A DNA stretch of 64,000 bases from positions 3,131,014-3,195,013 of the forward strand of contig NW_021940918.1 of the NCBI RefSeq assembly GCF_004337985.1, written 5' to 3'. This document shows, piece after piece, positions 44,157 to 53,726 of the stretch. Positions within the stretch are counted from its first letter, which is position 1, and every line of letters starts with the position of its first letter. This DNA comes from Pyricularia pennisetigena (Eukaryota; Ascomycota; Sordariomycetes; Magnaporthales; Pyriculariaceae). The position numbers were made by a program, and so were the translations under genes. Below the pieces are notes generated by a model that did not search any database, had not been told where the DNA came from, and saw only the letters and a list, made by a program, of their open reading frames with translations.

Positions 44157-46706
44157 TCAAAAATCCACATCCTCCTCATCTAGAAAACCCAGGCCGCTGT
44201 CATATCGGCGGCGCTTCTTTCCTTTAGCAGACACATCTTCTGGGGCGACGGCAAGACTGGCGTCGTCGCCCTCGCCCACACTACTCCGCCGCCGCGTCTT
44301 GGCAGCATCGAACAAGCCCCCGGGGCGAACCACAGTTGCGGGCATGCCATCCGATTGTTGGCTTTTTCGGGCTGAAGGGGTGCGAGAATACCTGGCTGAT
44401 CTGCTCCAAGACGACGCTTCAGAGTCTTTATCCTTGGGGGTTGAAGCCAAGAACTCCCTGCTCATCTGAACAACACGCTCGAGCTCCTCCTTCATGGCAT
44501 CGACGGCCTTTTTGGCAGCGGCCTTCTCGTCCTCGACGCGCCCCTCGAGCCTGCCCTTCTCAACCCTGAGTTGGCAGACGGTATCGTGGGCCGCCCGCAG
44601 AGCGCTGTTTACGCGGTCCACCTCGATGCGCAGCTCAGCCACGCGGGCATCGCGAAGAGCCAACTGCCTTCCGTGGGCGATGTTGAGCTTCTTGGTCCGG
44701 TCGGCGTGTCGTATTTGTGCTCCGGCGGCATCGGCCTCTGCGTTGGCGAGCCGGACGCGCAGATCACCAGCTCCGGCCAGCAGCGTGGCGAGTTTGCCTT
44801 GGAGCTCCGTGACGGCGGCGTCGTGAGCCCTGCGAGCCTCGTCCATCTCGGCGTCCTTGGTCGTGGCAGCGCCCCTGAGCAGCTCACACTCGTCAAGCGC
44901 AGCTATGCGTTGGGCCTCGACTCGCTCCGTCAACTTCTCAAGCTCTGCAATGTCACGCGTGTAGCTCGCGGCTGCTCCCTTGAGCCTGTCCAGACCGACC
45001 TGGAGCTCGTCGACCTTGGCGTCACGGTCCTCAAGCTGCTTCTTCAGATTCTGAACCTCCGCAGCAAGCTCACCGGAGACGTCCACCCTGGCAGACAACT
45101 GCTGCCGCAAGGAAAGCTCCTGGGCGTGGTACTCGTCGATGGCCGCCTCGTCTTCGCGGGCGCGCTTTGAGAGATCACGCAGCCGGGCCAGCAGCAGGTC
45201 CAGGACAGCAGCGCCCGCTGAACTGAGCGGGAGGGTGATCTCGCCGGGGGTGAGGTACTCCAACTCGAGGCGGGCGGTGCGGAAGGCGCTGGCCATGGAA
45301 ATCAACATTTCGCCTGCATCCGAACCGGGGAATCCGAGGTTCGTGATGGAGGCGGACAGGGAACTGAGTGCTGCCGTGCGATCCGAAACCGTGGTAAGCA
45401 GGTCTGATAGCCGCGCCTCGATGGCGGGCTCCGGCGACGCGTCTGTGATGGCTTCTGGCGTGGTCACTGTGGTGGTGCTGACAGTCACCCGCGACATCCG
45501 GTTGGATACTCGGGTCGCCAATGATTGGTAAGACTGCAATGCTGCGGTGAGCTTTGAAACCTCCATCTGAAGCGATGCTAGCTCTTCTTCCAGCTGCTGC
45601 TTTTCTGGGTCGGGCAGCGAGGCTTGTACTCCAATGTGCAATTCGGGAATCGAACAGAAGCGAAGGGAGCTCGGCGTCTGCAGCCCCCTGGCCAGAGGAC
45701 TGGTCGCTGGTGGTGATGGGAAAGACGCGGCAGCAGCCTCGTTGGCATTCTTCCTGGAGCCTGCCCTGCGTGATGATGGAGTGCTGCATTGCAGTTCTGC
45801 AATGGTGGCATCACCGAACTGCTCGTCATCGTCGTCATCAATATCCATCATGGAATACTCGCCCAAGGCAAATGGGTCTCTAGCTGCTAGCGTCCACTCG
45901 TAGCTGCGTGTGTTTTCGATGGTGGTCTCAGTCCGGTCGTGAAGTTGCTGCCGGAGACTGGCTACTTCTCTTTCCAGGTCGAATATGCGCTCAGTATCGC
46001 CGACCACGGTATCTATGGTTGCGTCAGGATCAAACTCCTCTCGAGCTGATAGATCTTGATGTTGTGCATCCCAGTGCTGCTGTTGCTGTACTGCTCTTAG
46101 CTGACTGATTTCGGCATCCTTGGCTGACAGATCATCCCTGAGACGTTGGAGCTCTGCCTTGGCCTCGGCCGCCTTCTTCTTCTTCTCGGCATGGATAGCG
46201 TTCATCTCCTCGCTGAGCCCATTCCGACGAAGCCTCCGCTTGACACGGCCATCCAGAACCTGACGTAGAGGCAACAATCTTACATCTCCACCCAGAGGCG
46301 AGGCTAGACTGTCCTGGTTCATGTACAAGTCTAAGCCATTTCTTGACAGCGATGACGATGATTTTGCTGGAGTAGAATGTCGCCTTCGAGAAGATGCAAT
46401 TGGGCCAAGAGACGTCTTCTTGACCATTGGGGTGAGACCTGTGGATGACAGATGGTCTTCATTTTGCAGCGTGTCCAAAATTGGTCCTGGGTCAGAAAAC
46501 CTGACTTGTTTCCGAGGACGGCGGTTCTTTTTTCTGGGTGTTGGAGAAATATCCGACGAGAGAGAGCATGGCTGGTTTGTTGATTTGGATGAGGCTTCAA
46601 TATTGGTCTGGACTGTACATGATGGTGCTGTACCCGTATGAGGTCCAGAAATGATTCGACGCGTCCGCCGCAGCGCGATCGGGAGGTCCAGGTCGTCTGT
46701 CATCAT
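44157..46706 (-). CDS. Large nuclear-looking coiled-coil protein
   Basis: An 849-aa single-exon protein, start ATG ATG at 46706. Not assigned to a named family. The N-terminus (residues 1-150) is basic and Ser/Pro-rich, with a bipartite-like cluster PRKKNRRPRKQVRFSD. Coiled coil begins at about residue 170 (EKKKKAAEAKAELQRLRDDL), pauses in a Ser/Thr-rich linker (about 290-360), resumes at about 370-400, and is nearly continuous from about 500 to 750 (heptads such as AEVQNLKKQLEDRDAKVDEL). The C-terminal 90 residues are Ser/Arg-rich and include GKKRRRYDSGLGFLDEED, another probable nuclear localisation signal. The layout suggests a spindle, kinetochore or nuclear-architecture protein; that is inference from composition. 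No membrane span or enzyme motif. Confidence 0.85.
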   Translation of the reverse strand: MMTDDLDLPIALRRTRRIISGPHTGTAPSCTVQTNIEASSKSTNQPCSLSSDISPTPRKKNRRPRKQVRFSDPGPILDTLQNEDHLSSTGLTPMVKKTSLGPIASSRRRHSTPAKSSSSLSRNGLDLYMNQDSLASPLGGDVRLLPLRQVLDGRVKRRLRRNGLSEEMNAIHAEKKKKAAEAKAELQRLRDDLSAKDAEISQLRAVQQQQHWDAQHQDLSAREEFDPDATIDTVVGDTERIFDLEREVASLRQQLHDRTETTIENTRSYEWTLAARDPFALGEYSMMDIDDDDDEQFGDATIAELQCSTPSSRRAGSRKNANEAAAASFPSPPATSPLARGLQTPSSLRFCSIPELHIGVQASLPDPEKQQLEEELASLQMEVSKLTAALQSYQSLATRVSNRMSRVTVSTTTVTTPEAITDASPEPAIEARLSDLLTTVSDRTAALSSLSASITNLGFPGSDAGEMLISMASAFRTARLELEYLTPGEITLPLSSAGAAVLDLLLARLRDLSKRAREDEAAIDEYHAQELSLRQQLSARVDVSGELAAEVQNLKKQLEDRDAKVDELQVGLDRLKGAAASYTRDIAELEKLTERVEAQRIAALDECELLRGAATTKDAEMDEARRAHDAAVTELQGKLATLLAGAGDLRVRLANAEADAAGAQIRHADRTKKLNIAHGRQLALRDARVAELRIEVDRVNSALRAAHDTVCQLRVEKGRLEGRVEDEKAAAKKAVDAMKEELERVVQMSREFLASTPKDKDSEASSWSRSARYSRTPSARKSQQSDGMPATVVRPGGLFDAAKTRRRSSVGEGDDASLAVAPEDVSAKGKKRRRYDSGLGFLDEEDVDF

Positions 46707-47932
46707 CGCCTATTAAACCAGATAATACAAAACCAATAGGGAAGTTAAGTATATATGACCGTTTTCCCACAAGAGAGCATCAACCAGTACAAAAGGTAGA
46801 AACCATACAAGACTGGAAGAAACCCAAGAAGATTTCATGTACAAAAACAGGCAAATTCTACTTTCACCACCACCACATTATTGCCAAACCGATGAAAGTG
46901 CAGCTCTTGTCTTTTTTGTTTTGTTCGTCGTCAAATGTTTACTTGGTTGCCTCTTCAGGACTAGCGCTTCCCTACCCGCTGTGCAACGGCACGAAACCCC
47001 ACCATCAGTCTCCGCTCCAAAACTCCAACAGCCGTTGAAGGCCAATCATTCCAGAGCTTCCAGGCACAACGCGAAGCATTGGTGACAGGGTTGTTTGTCC
47101 TGGTTCACTGGAGCGTGAACCGCGACTGGCAAATTCGCCCAAGAGGTTCACATGCCCAATATTTCTTCTGATTGATGGCAACACATGAACGCGTTCGGTG
47201 TGTGGACCTCAAATATTCCTTTGAATCATCTCGTCTCTACGGAAACTATGCGTACCTTGGGACTGGTCGAGCTTATACGAACAAAAAAAAAAAAAAAAAC
47301 TGACGAACCAACCTATGCTCCCGTCCGAACGTCCTTCATGTCAACTTAACGCCGGACAAACCATACTTCAGTTCAATTTAATGTGTTCAAATATATCTGT
47401 CAAAGTTGAGCCTCTGCGCATTGGATGAGATCAAAATGGATTACCGATTGCTTTTTGTCCGAGCTAGCCAGGCGGCATAGCTGACAGATAAGTCGAGTCT
47501 CCATCCTTGGACTGCCTGCCGCATTACCTTCACCTTGTGTACGCGTCACGCTTAGACGGCAAGCCTCCCTCACATCTAGAGGCGCAATTAATGCAAGCTC
47601 GGATGTCCGGTCACAACGGACAAGCGGGAAGAAAGGGGATTTCCCACCAGCACTCAACAAGCATTTTTTTTAAATAATTTCTTCTAGAAGCATGACTGCA
47701 ATTTTTTGTCGCGTTTTGTTTATAGGTTGAAGCAGAGTAATCCAGAATTCCACCCTCAAAAAACAAACACCTCCATTGCCAACAATAACAACAGCACTGG
47801 CCACACATTCTTGATGCTAGTTCTGGCGGATCTCTTAGCTCCTAGTCAACAGAAGATCGTCCCCTGCCAAGGCAGTTTTAGTCCCCAAGGCAGTTTGGCC
47901 CTAGCTCATCCTACAAGGCACGAGCACCCATC
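46707..47932. other. Divergent intergenic region
   Basis: Shared 5' region of the coiled-coil gene (left) and the FSH1-type hydrolase (right). An A run at about 47282-47299. Short frames such as 46837-47085 have no support. Confidence 0.55.
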
Positions 47933-48742
47933 ATGTCGTACACACCCAGTCCAACCCCTTCAGCCGACGAGGAGACCCTCGGGCTCCCCCGAATTCTCTG
48001 TCTCCACGGCGGCGGCGTCAACGCGGACATTTTCCGGTTGCAGATGCGCCCCATAATCACACGGCTGTCGAGCCGGTTTCGCTTCGTGTTTGCGGACGGG
48101 CCCTTCATCTGCCCCGCCCACCCAGCCATCGGCGCCGTGTACGGAAACCACGGACCCTTCCGCCGCTGGCTGCGCTGGCTGCCCGAGCACCCAGAGATCG
48201 ACGGCGAGACCGCCTCTGAGGAGATCCAGTACCAGCTCAGGACGGCCATGGAGGACGACAACTACCGCGGCGGCAGGGGCGAGTGGGTCGGCCTGTTGGG
48301 CTTCAGCCAGGGCGCCAAGATCGCCGCGAGCTTGTTGCTGGCGCAGCAGACGTTGGAGGCGACGGGGCAGATGCAGGACTGCAACTGGAAGTTTGGCGTC
48401 ATCATGGCCGGCCGTGCGCCGTTGGTGATCCTGGACGAGCGGATGGGCTACATCAAGGGCGTGCAAGATGCGTCGGGGATCGGGGCCGAGTTTACGGATT
48501 GGGCTGGGAGTGGCGACGAGGGTCACATCTTGAGGATACCGACCATACACATCCACGGTTTGAAGGACCCGGGACTTCACCTCCACCGGAAGCTGCTGGA
48601 CAAGTACTGCGTGCCAGAGAGCACTACTCTGGTAGAGTGGGAGGGCGACCATCGTCTTCCATTCAAGGGGCCAGATGTCCTTGCTGTTGTGGACCAGATA
48701 TCAATCCTTGCCAGGAACCTGGGGATACTAACACACTTATGA
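47933..48742 (+). CDS. FSH1-type serine hydrolase (DUF341 family)
   Basis: Alpha/beta-hydrolase of 269 aa, single exon, start ATG 47933 (MSYTPSPTPS). The family opening LPRILCLHGGGVNADIFRLQ is followed by FRFVFADGPF, the nucleophile elbow GLLGFSQGAKIA (catalytic Ser), PTIHIHGLKDPGLHLHRKLL (Asp) and WEGDHRLPF (His), completing the triad. The enzyme family includes yeast Fsh1 and the releasing thioesterase LovG of fungal polyketide pathways. With no polyketide synthase in the window, a general esterase/thioesterase role is the safer call. No signal peptide, so cytosolic. No anomalies. Confidence 0.93.
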   Translation: MSYTPSPTPSADEETLGLPRILCLHGGGVNADIFRLQMRPIITRLSSRFRFVFADGPFICPAHPAIGAVYGNHGPFRRWLRWLPEHPEIDGETASEEIQYQLRTAMEDDNYRGGRGEWVGLLGFSQGAKIAASLLLAQQTLEATGQMQDCNWKFGVIMAGRAPLVILDERMGYIKGVQDASGIGAEFTDWAGSGDEGHILRIPTIHIHGLKDPGLHLHRKLLDKYCVPESTTLVEWEGDHRLPFKGPDVLAVVDQISILARNLGILTHL

Positions 48743-49365
48743 GTGCGGATTTTCCTCTGTAGAGTGTGATCTAAAATTTTCTTTCTTCCCCCTTTTGTTA
48801 ACCTTTTAATCCTCGGTATGATCATATAGATTCACGGAGCGGCGCAGATGCTCAATTAAAAGTTTGCAGATACAGTAGACCCCCTATAGACTATTTAATG
48901 ACGCTGAGTCGCAGCTTTGAACGTTTAGCTCACCTATGGGGGCTTTTCATAGGGGATGCGGTTAATCATGAAATTCTTGGTGCTTCAGACACAATGGTAG
49001 GAATTAGCCAGCCATTTAAACAAAAACTTTTGCTCTAGCACTTTTGATTGATTATTGCTGTCGTGCGTGAGTATAATTGCACTAGGCGAACAAGTTAGAC
49101 CCCTGAATGTTGGTTGCCATTCTCCTACACTAGTTAGAAATCACATTACAGTACCTACCCTGTACTAGCCCATACCGTTTTTCTACCGGCAGGGACCATA
49201 GCAGCAATTGCAAGTGTGGATTCAATTCAAACCACAACACTTTCCGGTCGCGGTATTTCGCCATGTGCGCCTCTGACCTAGCAACGGAAACCCACGCTTT
49301 GTTTCTTTTGACTCTGATCTACAGTACCGCCAGAGTGAGGGGTTAGTGCTTCGGACTCCTGCTGG
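48743..49365. other. Intergenic
   Basis: 3' flank of the hydrolase and 5' region of the bZIP-like gene. Contains imperfect inverted sequences around CCCCCTATAG (48886) and CATAGGGG (48947). No gene. Confidence 0.55.
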
Positions 49366-50088
49366 ATGGGATTTACGGATGCTGCTCAAGCTCCCCTACA
49401 GTCACGTCCAATAAGCATGTCAGCAAACGACCCCCCGGCTGACCCAGCTGCAGTCAAAGCCTCACCGTTGCATAATGCTACCAAGGCAAGGGATAAGGCG
49501 TCGCGGGTCAGGGACAGTCAGCGAGCCTCTCGCGCTCGCAAGCGTGAGCTCTTCGAATCCCTCCGCGCCCGCATCGCTGAGTTCGAGCGCCGGGGCGTCC
49601 AGGCGACTCTCGAGATGCAGCAGGCCGCCCGCGCCGTCGCGGAGGAGAACACGCAGTTGCGGAACCTCCTTGCTCTTCGCGGCGTCAGTCAAGCTGAGGT
49701 TGACGCTTTTCTTCAGCGAGGCGAGGTCACCCAGGCTGCGGGGCTTGCACCCACACACTCTTGTGCCACAGAGCCACCGCTCGCTGGGCCACCACACCCA
49801 AATGTGCATTCTCGGAACGTTGCAGGGGACCCGGCCGTGGTGGATGCGTCTGTAGTGGGCGAGCAGCTACAAGCAGCCGACCTGCCCTCCTCGGACGCGG
49901 CCTCTGCTGACCAGCCTCCGCTTCGCTCCATGTTGGAAACACCCTGCGATAATGCGACCGCAATCCTGGTGCAGGTTCGTGGGCATGAGAGCGAAGTCGC
50001 GATCCGCAAAGCGCTTGGTTGCGTTGGTCCGGGGAGCTGCGTTGTAAGGAATACGAAATTACTGCAGCTGATGGAGGAGGCTGGCTGA
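49366..50088 (+). CDS. bZIP-like transcription factor next to ACR3
   Basis: A 240-aa single-exon protein, start ATG 49366. The basic region and leucine-zipper-like helix lie at about residues 40-105 (RVRDSQRASRARKRELFESL, then RARIAEFERRGVQATLEMQQ and VAEENTQLRNLLALRGVS), the organisation of fungal bZIPs of the R-x-N-Q-R-x-S-R-A-R type. Two key positions differ: the usually invariant Asn is Ser (DSQRASRAR) and the paired Arg is Lys, so DNA contact may be altered. The C-terminal module (TPCDNATAILVQVRG...ALGCVGPGSC) carries clustered Cys residues. It is tail-to-tail with the ACR3 permease, 104 bp apart. In Saccharomyces cerevisiae the bZIP Yap8/Arr1 senses arsenite through cysteines and sits beside ACR3, so an analogous metalloid-responsive regulator is a reasonable inference. 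Confidence 0.82.
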   Translation: MGFTDAAQAPLQSRPISMSANDPPADPAAVKASPLHNATKARDKASRVRDSQRASRARKRELFESLRARIAEFERRGVQATLEMQQAARAVAEENTQLRNLLALRGVSQAEVDAFLQRGEVTQAAGLAPTHSCATEPPLAGPPHPNVHSRNVAGDPAVVDASVVGEQLQAADLPSSDAASADQPPLRSMLETPCDNATAILVQVRGHESEVAIRKALGCVGPGSCVVRNTKLLQLMEEAG

Positions 50089-50192
50089 GCTTGCTCATTC
50101 ACTATCGAATATGCGACCTATCATTCAAGGATACCCCTACGGCTATATTCTATATGCGTCAAGACTTGTCTGGATTATCCAAATGCCTTCTA

Positions 50193-51448
50193 TTACCATG
50201 ACCATCGCTTGCCCATATGCCTCACAGCATACACCAACGCCAACAGCACGGGCACCTCAATGAGCGGGCCAACGGTAGCAGCCAGCGCCTCATCGCTCTC
50301 CGGCCCGTATGTCGCGACCGCGACCGCGATGGCGAGCTCAAAATTGTTGCTAGCAGCCGTCAGACTCTGCGTGGTGGCCAGGGCGTACCCGAACCGGAAC
50401 CGTCGTGCGACCAGCAGGGTCGCGAAGAATATGACGAAAAAGTACACCGTGAGGGGCGCGGCCACGCGCACAACCGAAACTATCTGGTGCACGACCTGTC
50501 TACCCTGCGAGGCGAACAAGACGACGATCGTATACAGCAGGCCGATCAGCGACCACGGCGATATGAAGCGCAGAAACACCTTTTCGAACCACTCGGGTCC
50601 CAGGGTGACGCGGATGGCGAAGCGGGTGATCACGGCGGCGCCGAACGGGATGCCCAGGAAGACGGCCACACTGGTCGCCACCACTGTGTACTTTGCGTCG
50701 AGGCCTTGAGTCTCGCGGCTGATGATGCCGATGAACAGGACAGCCAGGGGTGCAAAGAGTACCATTTGCAGGATCGAGTTGACGGCGACTAGGATGGCGC
50801 AGTATTCTTCATCGCCACCCGCCAGATTTGTCCAGATCAGGACCTGTTGACGGGAAGAAAAGGAGGCACGTTGTGTCAGCTACCGAGCACAAGAATCACT
50901 TTCGGAAAAATGACAAAGCCAGGCAGGCTTACCATGGCGATGCACCTTCCAAGCCCAACCATGATCAACCCACTGCGCAGCTCGCTTCTGTCCGGGAGAA
51001 AGGCCCAAGCCAGAGCAAGCATGAGGAGTGGAGCGATGATCCAGTTCACCACGACGCTGAATGCAATCTGCTTCCAGATCCCGCGGTGCGCAAACAGCTT
51101 GTGGAGCGACTCATACCGGACCTTGCAGAGGATCGGGTACATCATGACCAGCAGCCCGATAGCTATGGCGACCGAGACCCCGACGAACTTGCCCCTCTGC
51201 AGGGCGGGCCCCGTCTCGGGCACAAAGTTGCCGAGCAGCACGCCGAGCACCATGGCGAGGAAGCACCATACCGCTAGGTAGCGGTCGAACCAACCTAGGG
51301 ACTTGAAGGCGGACATTCTTGGCCCTGCAGCGTTGTTGTCCGGGGTCGCCACTTGGTCGTTTCGTTGTTGCGGCTCAACATCTTCACGCCGTGTTGTAGT
51401 TGTGGTCGCCGCGTAGGTGCCATTGTCATTTTCCTTGTCGATGCTCAT
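50193..51448 (-). CDS. ACR3: Arsenite efflux permease ACR3
   Basis: Plasma-membrane As(III) (and possibly Sb(III)) efflux carrier of the bile/arsenite/riboflavin transporter superfamily, 388 aa with about ten membrane spans. Exon 1 is 51448-50933 and exon 2 50843-50193. The 89-bp intron (GTAAGC...CAACAG) joins ...GLGRCIAM to VLIWTNLAGGDEEYCA in phase. The start ATG at 51448 (MSIDKENDNG) precedes a hydrophilic Thr-rich leader. Diagnostic residues are intact: the functional Cys in GLGRCIAMV, the NLAGGD loop, ASNNFELAIAVAV and the Glu in GPLIEVPVLLAL. Length is normal. The neighbouring bZIP-like gene suggests local regulation, and a CGG-N13-CCG inverted repeat lies about 180 bp upstream of the start. 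Confidence 0.97.
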
Positions 51449-51625
51449 TATGATCTTATCAAACAATTTTCAGGGTAAAACTGTTTTTGAGCAAGTTATT
51501 CCCCAGCAATCATTCATGAGTATATCAGAAAAGTTTCTTCTCGTTGTATGGTGTAAGCCGTCTTATACGCTATCTACCGCAACCGACCCACAATCTTGCA
51601 CGCCAGCATTCGACCAATCAGATTG

Positions 51626-51648
51626 GGCGGTTGACATCTCGAACCGCC
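51626..51648. promoter_or_regulatory. Inverted repeat GGCGGTT-N9-AACCGCC upstream of ACR3
   Basis: Perfect 7-bp arms, read also as CGG-N13-CCG, a spacing style used by Zn2Cys6 dimers. It lies about 180 bp upstream of the ACR3 ATG. A regulatory role is inferred from position and symmetry only. Confidence 0.35.
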
Positions 51649-51786
51649 TAATTTTTTTACGTCCAGCCCACACCAACAAGCATCGATGCTACAACTACAA
51701 GTTGTACCAATATGATCAATTTTGGCTATTGCCCTTGCGGTCAAGATGAATGTTGATTGTCGTTTGTTGGTAATTGTTAAATGTCA

Positions 51787-51993
51787 TTAACCGTCGTTGA
51801 TTTTCCAGTACGCGTACGGTAAAATGTGCCATTCACCCCTGGTGTAATTTTGGGCGATGTCGAGGAAATGCTGGAAAAGAAAAAGACATTTTTCGTCCTC
51901 GTCACACGTTGGGCATTTTCTGTTCTCTAGATATTTGAGCCATTTCCATATATTCGTGAGAGCCTCGTGGTTTGCAGGGGTTTCTAGAGGCAC
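51787..51993 (-). CDS. Possible gene remnant or terminal exon (68 codons)
   Basis: An open frame without an ATG. It reads like true protein: HEALTNIWKWLKYLENRKC, then PTCDEDEKCLFLFQHFLDI, then TRGEWHILPYAYWKINDG. It has two CxxC-like Cys groups and five Trp/Tyr-rich positions. It is preceded by GGGTTTAG, a usable acceptor, but no upstream exon was found on that strand. It is in AT-richer sequence than the neighbouring genes. It could be a terminal exon of an undetected gene, or a fragment left by deletion. No family recognised. Confidence 0.3.
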   Translation of the reverse strand: MPLETPANHEALTNIWKWLKYLENRKCPTCDEDEKCLFLFQHFLDIAQNYTRGEWHILPYAYWKINDG

Positions 51994-52076
51994 ATTCTAA
52001 ACCCGTGGTCCAGGCGCCTGTAAAATATCTATCTGGTCTTATCTAGGTTAAAGGAATCAACCCTCGGAGACCGACC

Positions 52077-52239
52077 ATGACCGTCACCACAACCCAACAG
52101 TTGAATAGCGATTCGGTGAGTCTCGGGATTCAGGGGTTAGCTGCATGACAACTCGGCGGTACAAATTGTCCAGAATGTGGGCCGGAGAGGATATTCCTGG
52201 TGTTATAGTTGGCAGTTTGGGCGGCCAAGTGTTAATTGA
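52077..52239 (+). CDS. Possible two-exon micro-gene or orphan first exon
   Basis: ATG at 52077 in good context (CGACCATGACC) encodes MTVTTTQQLNSDS, then a consensus GTGAGT donor at 52116. A TTGTCCAG acceptor at 52173 opens NVGRRGYSWCYSWQFGRPSV and one more Asn before a stop at 52239, total 34 aa. The strong start and donor suggest this was, or is, the 5' end of a gene; the short product makes a functional protein doubtful. Confidence 0.25.
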
Positions 52240-52616
52240 CTATTTGCCTTAGGGGGCGGAAAGTAAGGTTATGTAAGCCCCAATGATGTACCTGACCTTA
52301 TTCGTAAATTCATGCAATCCATCTGACCAAATTTTTTTCCGCTGATTTACCCTGACATTTGTCGGATTGTTCCTCGAGGACGAAAATGTCACAGGTCCTC
52401 TTATCAGATGGTGCAGAACAAAATCAATGTGGCTATTGTGGCTGATGATCTTGACTAGGGCATCTTTTTTCAGCTAAGCCCCGCCTAGTTGCCTGGCTGC
52501 CACGTGGCGACGGCCTGGAATTAAGATCTTCCAACCGCTTGGCAGCGGGTCTTTTCCACAGATGAGTTAGTTAGTTGGTTGGTGGCCCCCTTTACAGCCC
52601 AAGCGCCCAATCCCAC

Positions 52617-52650
52617 CTGCCCTGCCCTGCCCTGCCCGCCCGCCCGCCTG
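52617..52650. repeat. CCTGC / CCCG short tandem repeat
   Basis: Four CCTGC units run into CCCGCCCGCCCG, followed at 52760-52810 by TACCT/ACATACCT repeats, in the upstream region of the SAPS gene. Confidence 0.85.
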
Positions 52651-53726
52651 CTGACCCGTGCGCTGGCCGCTGCCCTTGATTAACAGCCCGCCAAACATGA
52701 GTCCAGTCCAGTCCAATCCAGCCTTTTTGGACAGGCGGCATCGTGAGCACCCTACTCCCTTATCTGCCTACTCCGTACCTTACCTTACATTTACCTACTA
52801 CCTACATACCTACATACTTAGCTAGCTGTAACAACGAAATATCATTCTATCGCGATAACCGCCTCTGTTTATTCTGTTTGATTCAACTGTACCATTCGAC
52901 GGGCAGCAGGACTAAGACCTGTTTCTAAAAGGTCAGTGTAATTTGCTCCAATTTATCCCCGAGAACCCCCCCGGAACCCCAATTAGAAACACTTGTTTTG
53001 CCAAACAGTCCGCCTGCTCTGTTATTGCTCATCAGGTTGGGCTTTCGCCTACCCTAGTCCTCTCCCCCTGCCGTCCCGCTCACGCTGGGCTCATCAATCG
53101 ATCGCGAAAACCTTGCTTCTTTCCCATAGAGTATCACAAACGACAACAGTCTCACACCGCTTGCGCATAGCGGGAAACCCTCTGCGAATACCCTCTCATT
53201 GTCGTTTTTTTACTGCTGTTTTAATCCTATTCCCTTCTGCGTTGCCATCCAACAGCCTACCCTCGGGGGACTCGACACGGCGCATCCTTACATCATCGCT
53301 TTCGCATTGCGGGAAGCTTGACTGTAACTGACTTTGCATGGCCACCCCTATTGAAGACTAGACGCATCAAGATACCCCTCAAATTCTACGACGGATAAAC
53401 GATATCCACCGTAGCAAGTCAGCATTTGCATTTGCTTCGAACTCGTCTTTTTTTTTTTTTTTTTTTTTCAAACATCTGCCCTGGGAGGCCGTTGATCGCA
53501 CCTGTGGAGCCTGGCGGAGAAATATCCCTCCCCCTCCATTCAATTGACCACAGTCAGCCTCAACTGTGCGTCTAGCTTCTAAGCGTCCGAACTCGACGCT
53601 TACCGATCGCCGCATGCCACAACAACGGGAGCCGCTGCCGCTCTCCTCCCCTTGCCAACGACACAGTCACTTGGCTGTGACATTACATCCTCCCGACACA
53701 CAGCCGCTGCTTGAGTGCGCACCAAG

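Larger units (their letters stand above)
51449..53726. other. Divergent intergenic region with gene-fragment-like frames
   Basis: Between ACR3 (left) and the SAPS gene (right). Holds an inverted repeat at 51626-51648, a Cys/Trp-rich frame on the minus strand (51787-51993), a possible tiny two-exon + gene (52077-52239), CCTGC and TACCT repeats (52617-52810), and a 21-T tract at 53448-53468 in the probable SAPS leader. Confidence 0.5.

Noticed and set aside
31670..48742. A complete secondary-metabolite biosynthetic cluster
   Set aside because: P450, methyltransferases and an FSH1-type hydrolase are present, but there is no backbone synthase, transporter or pathway regulator among them.
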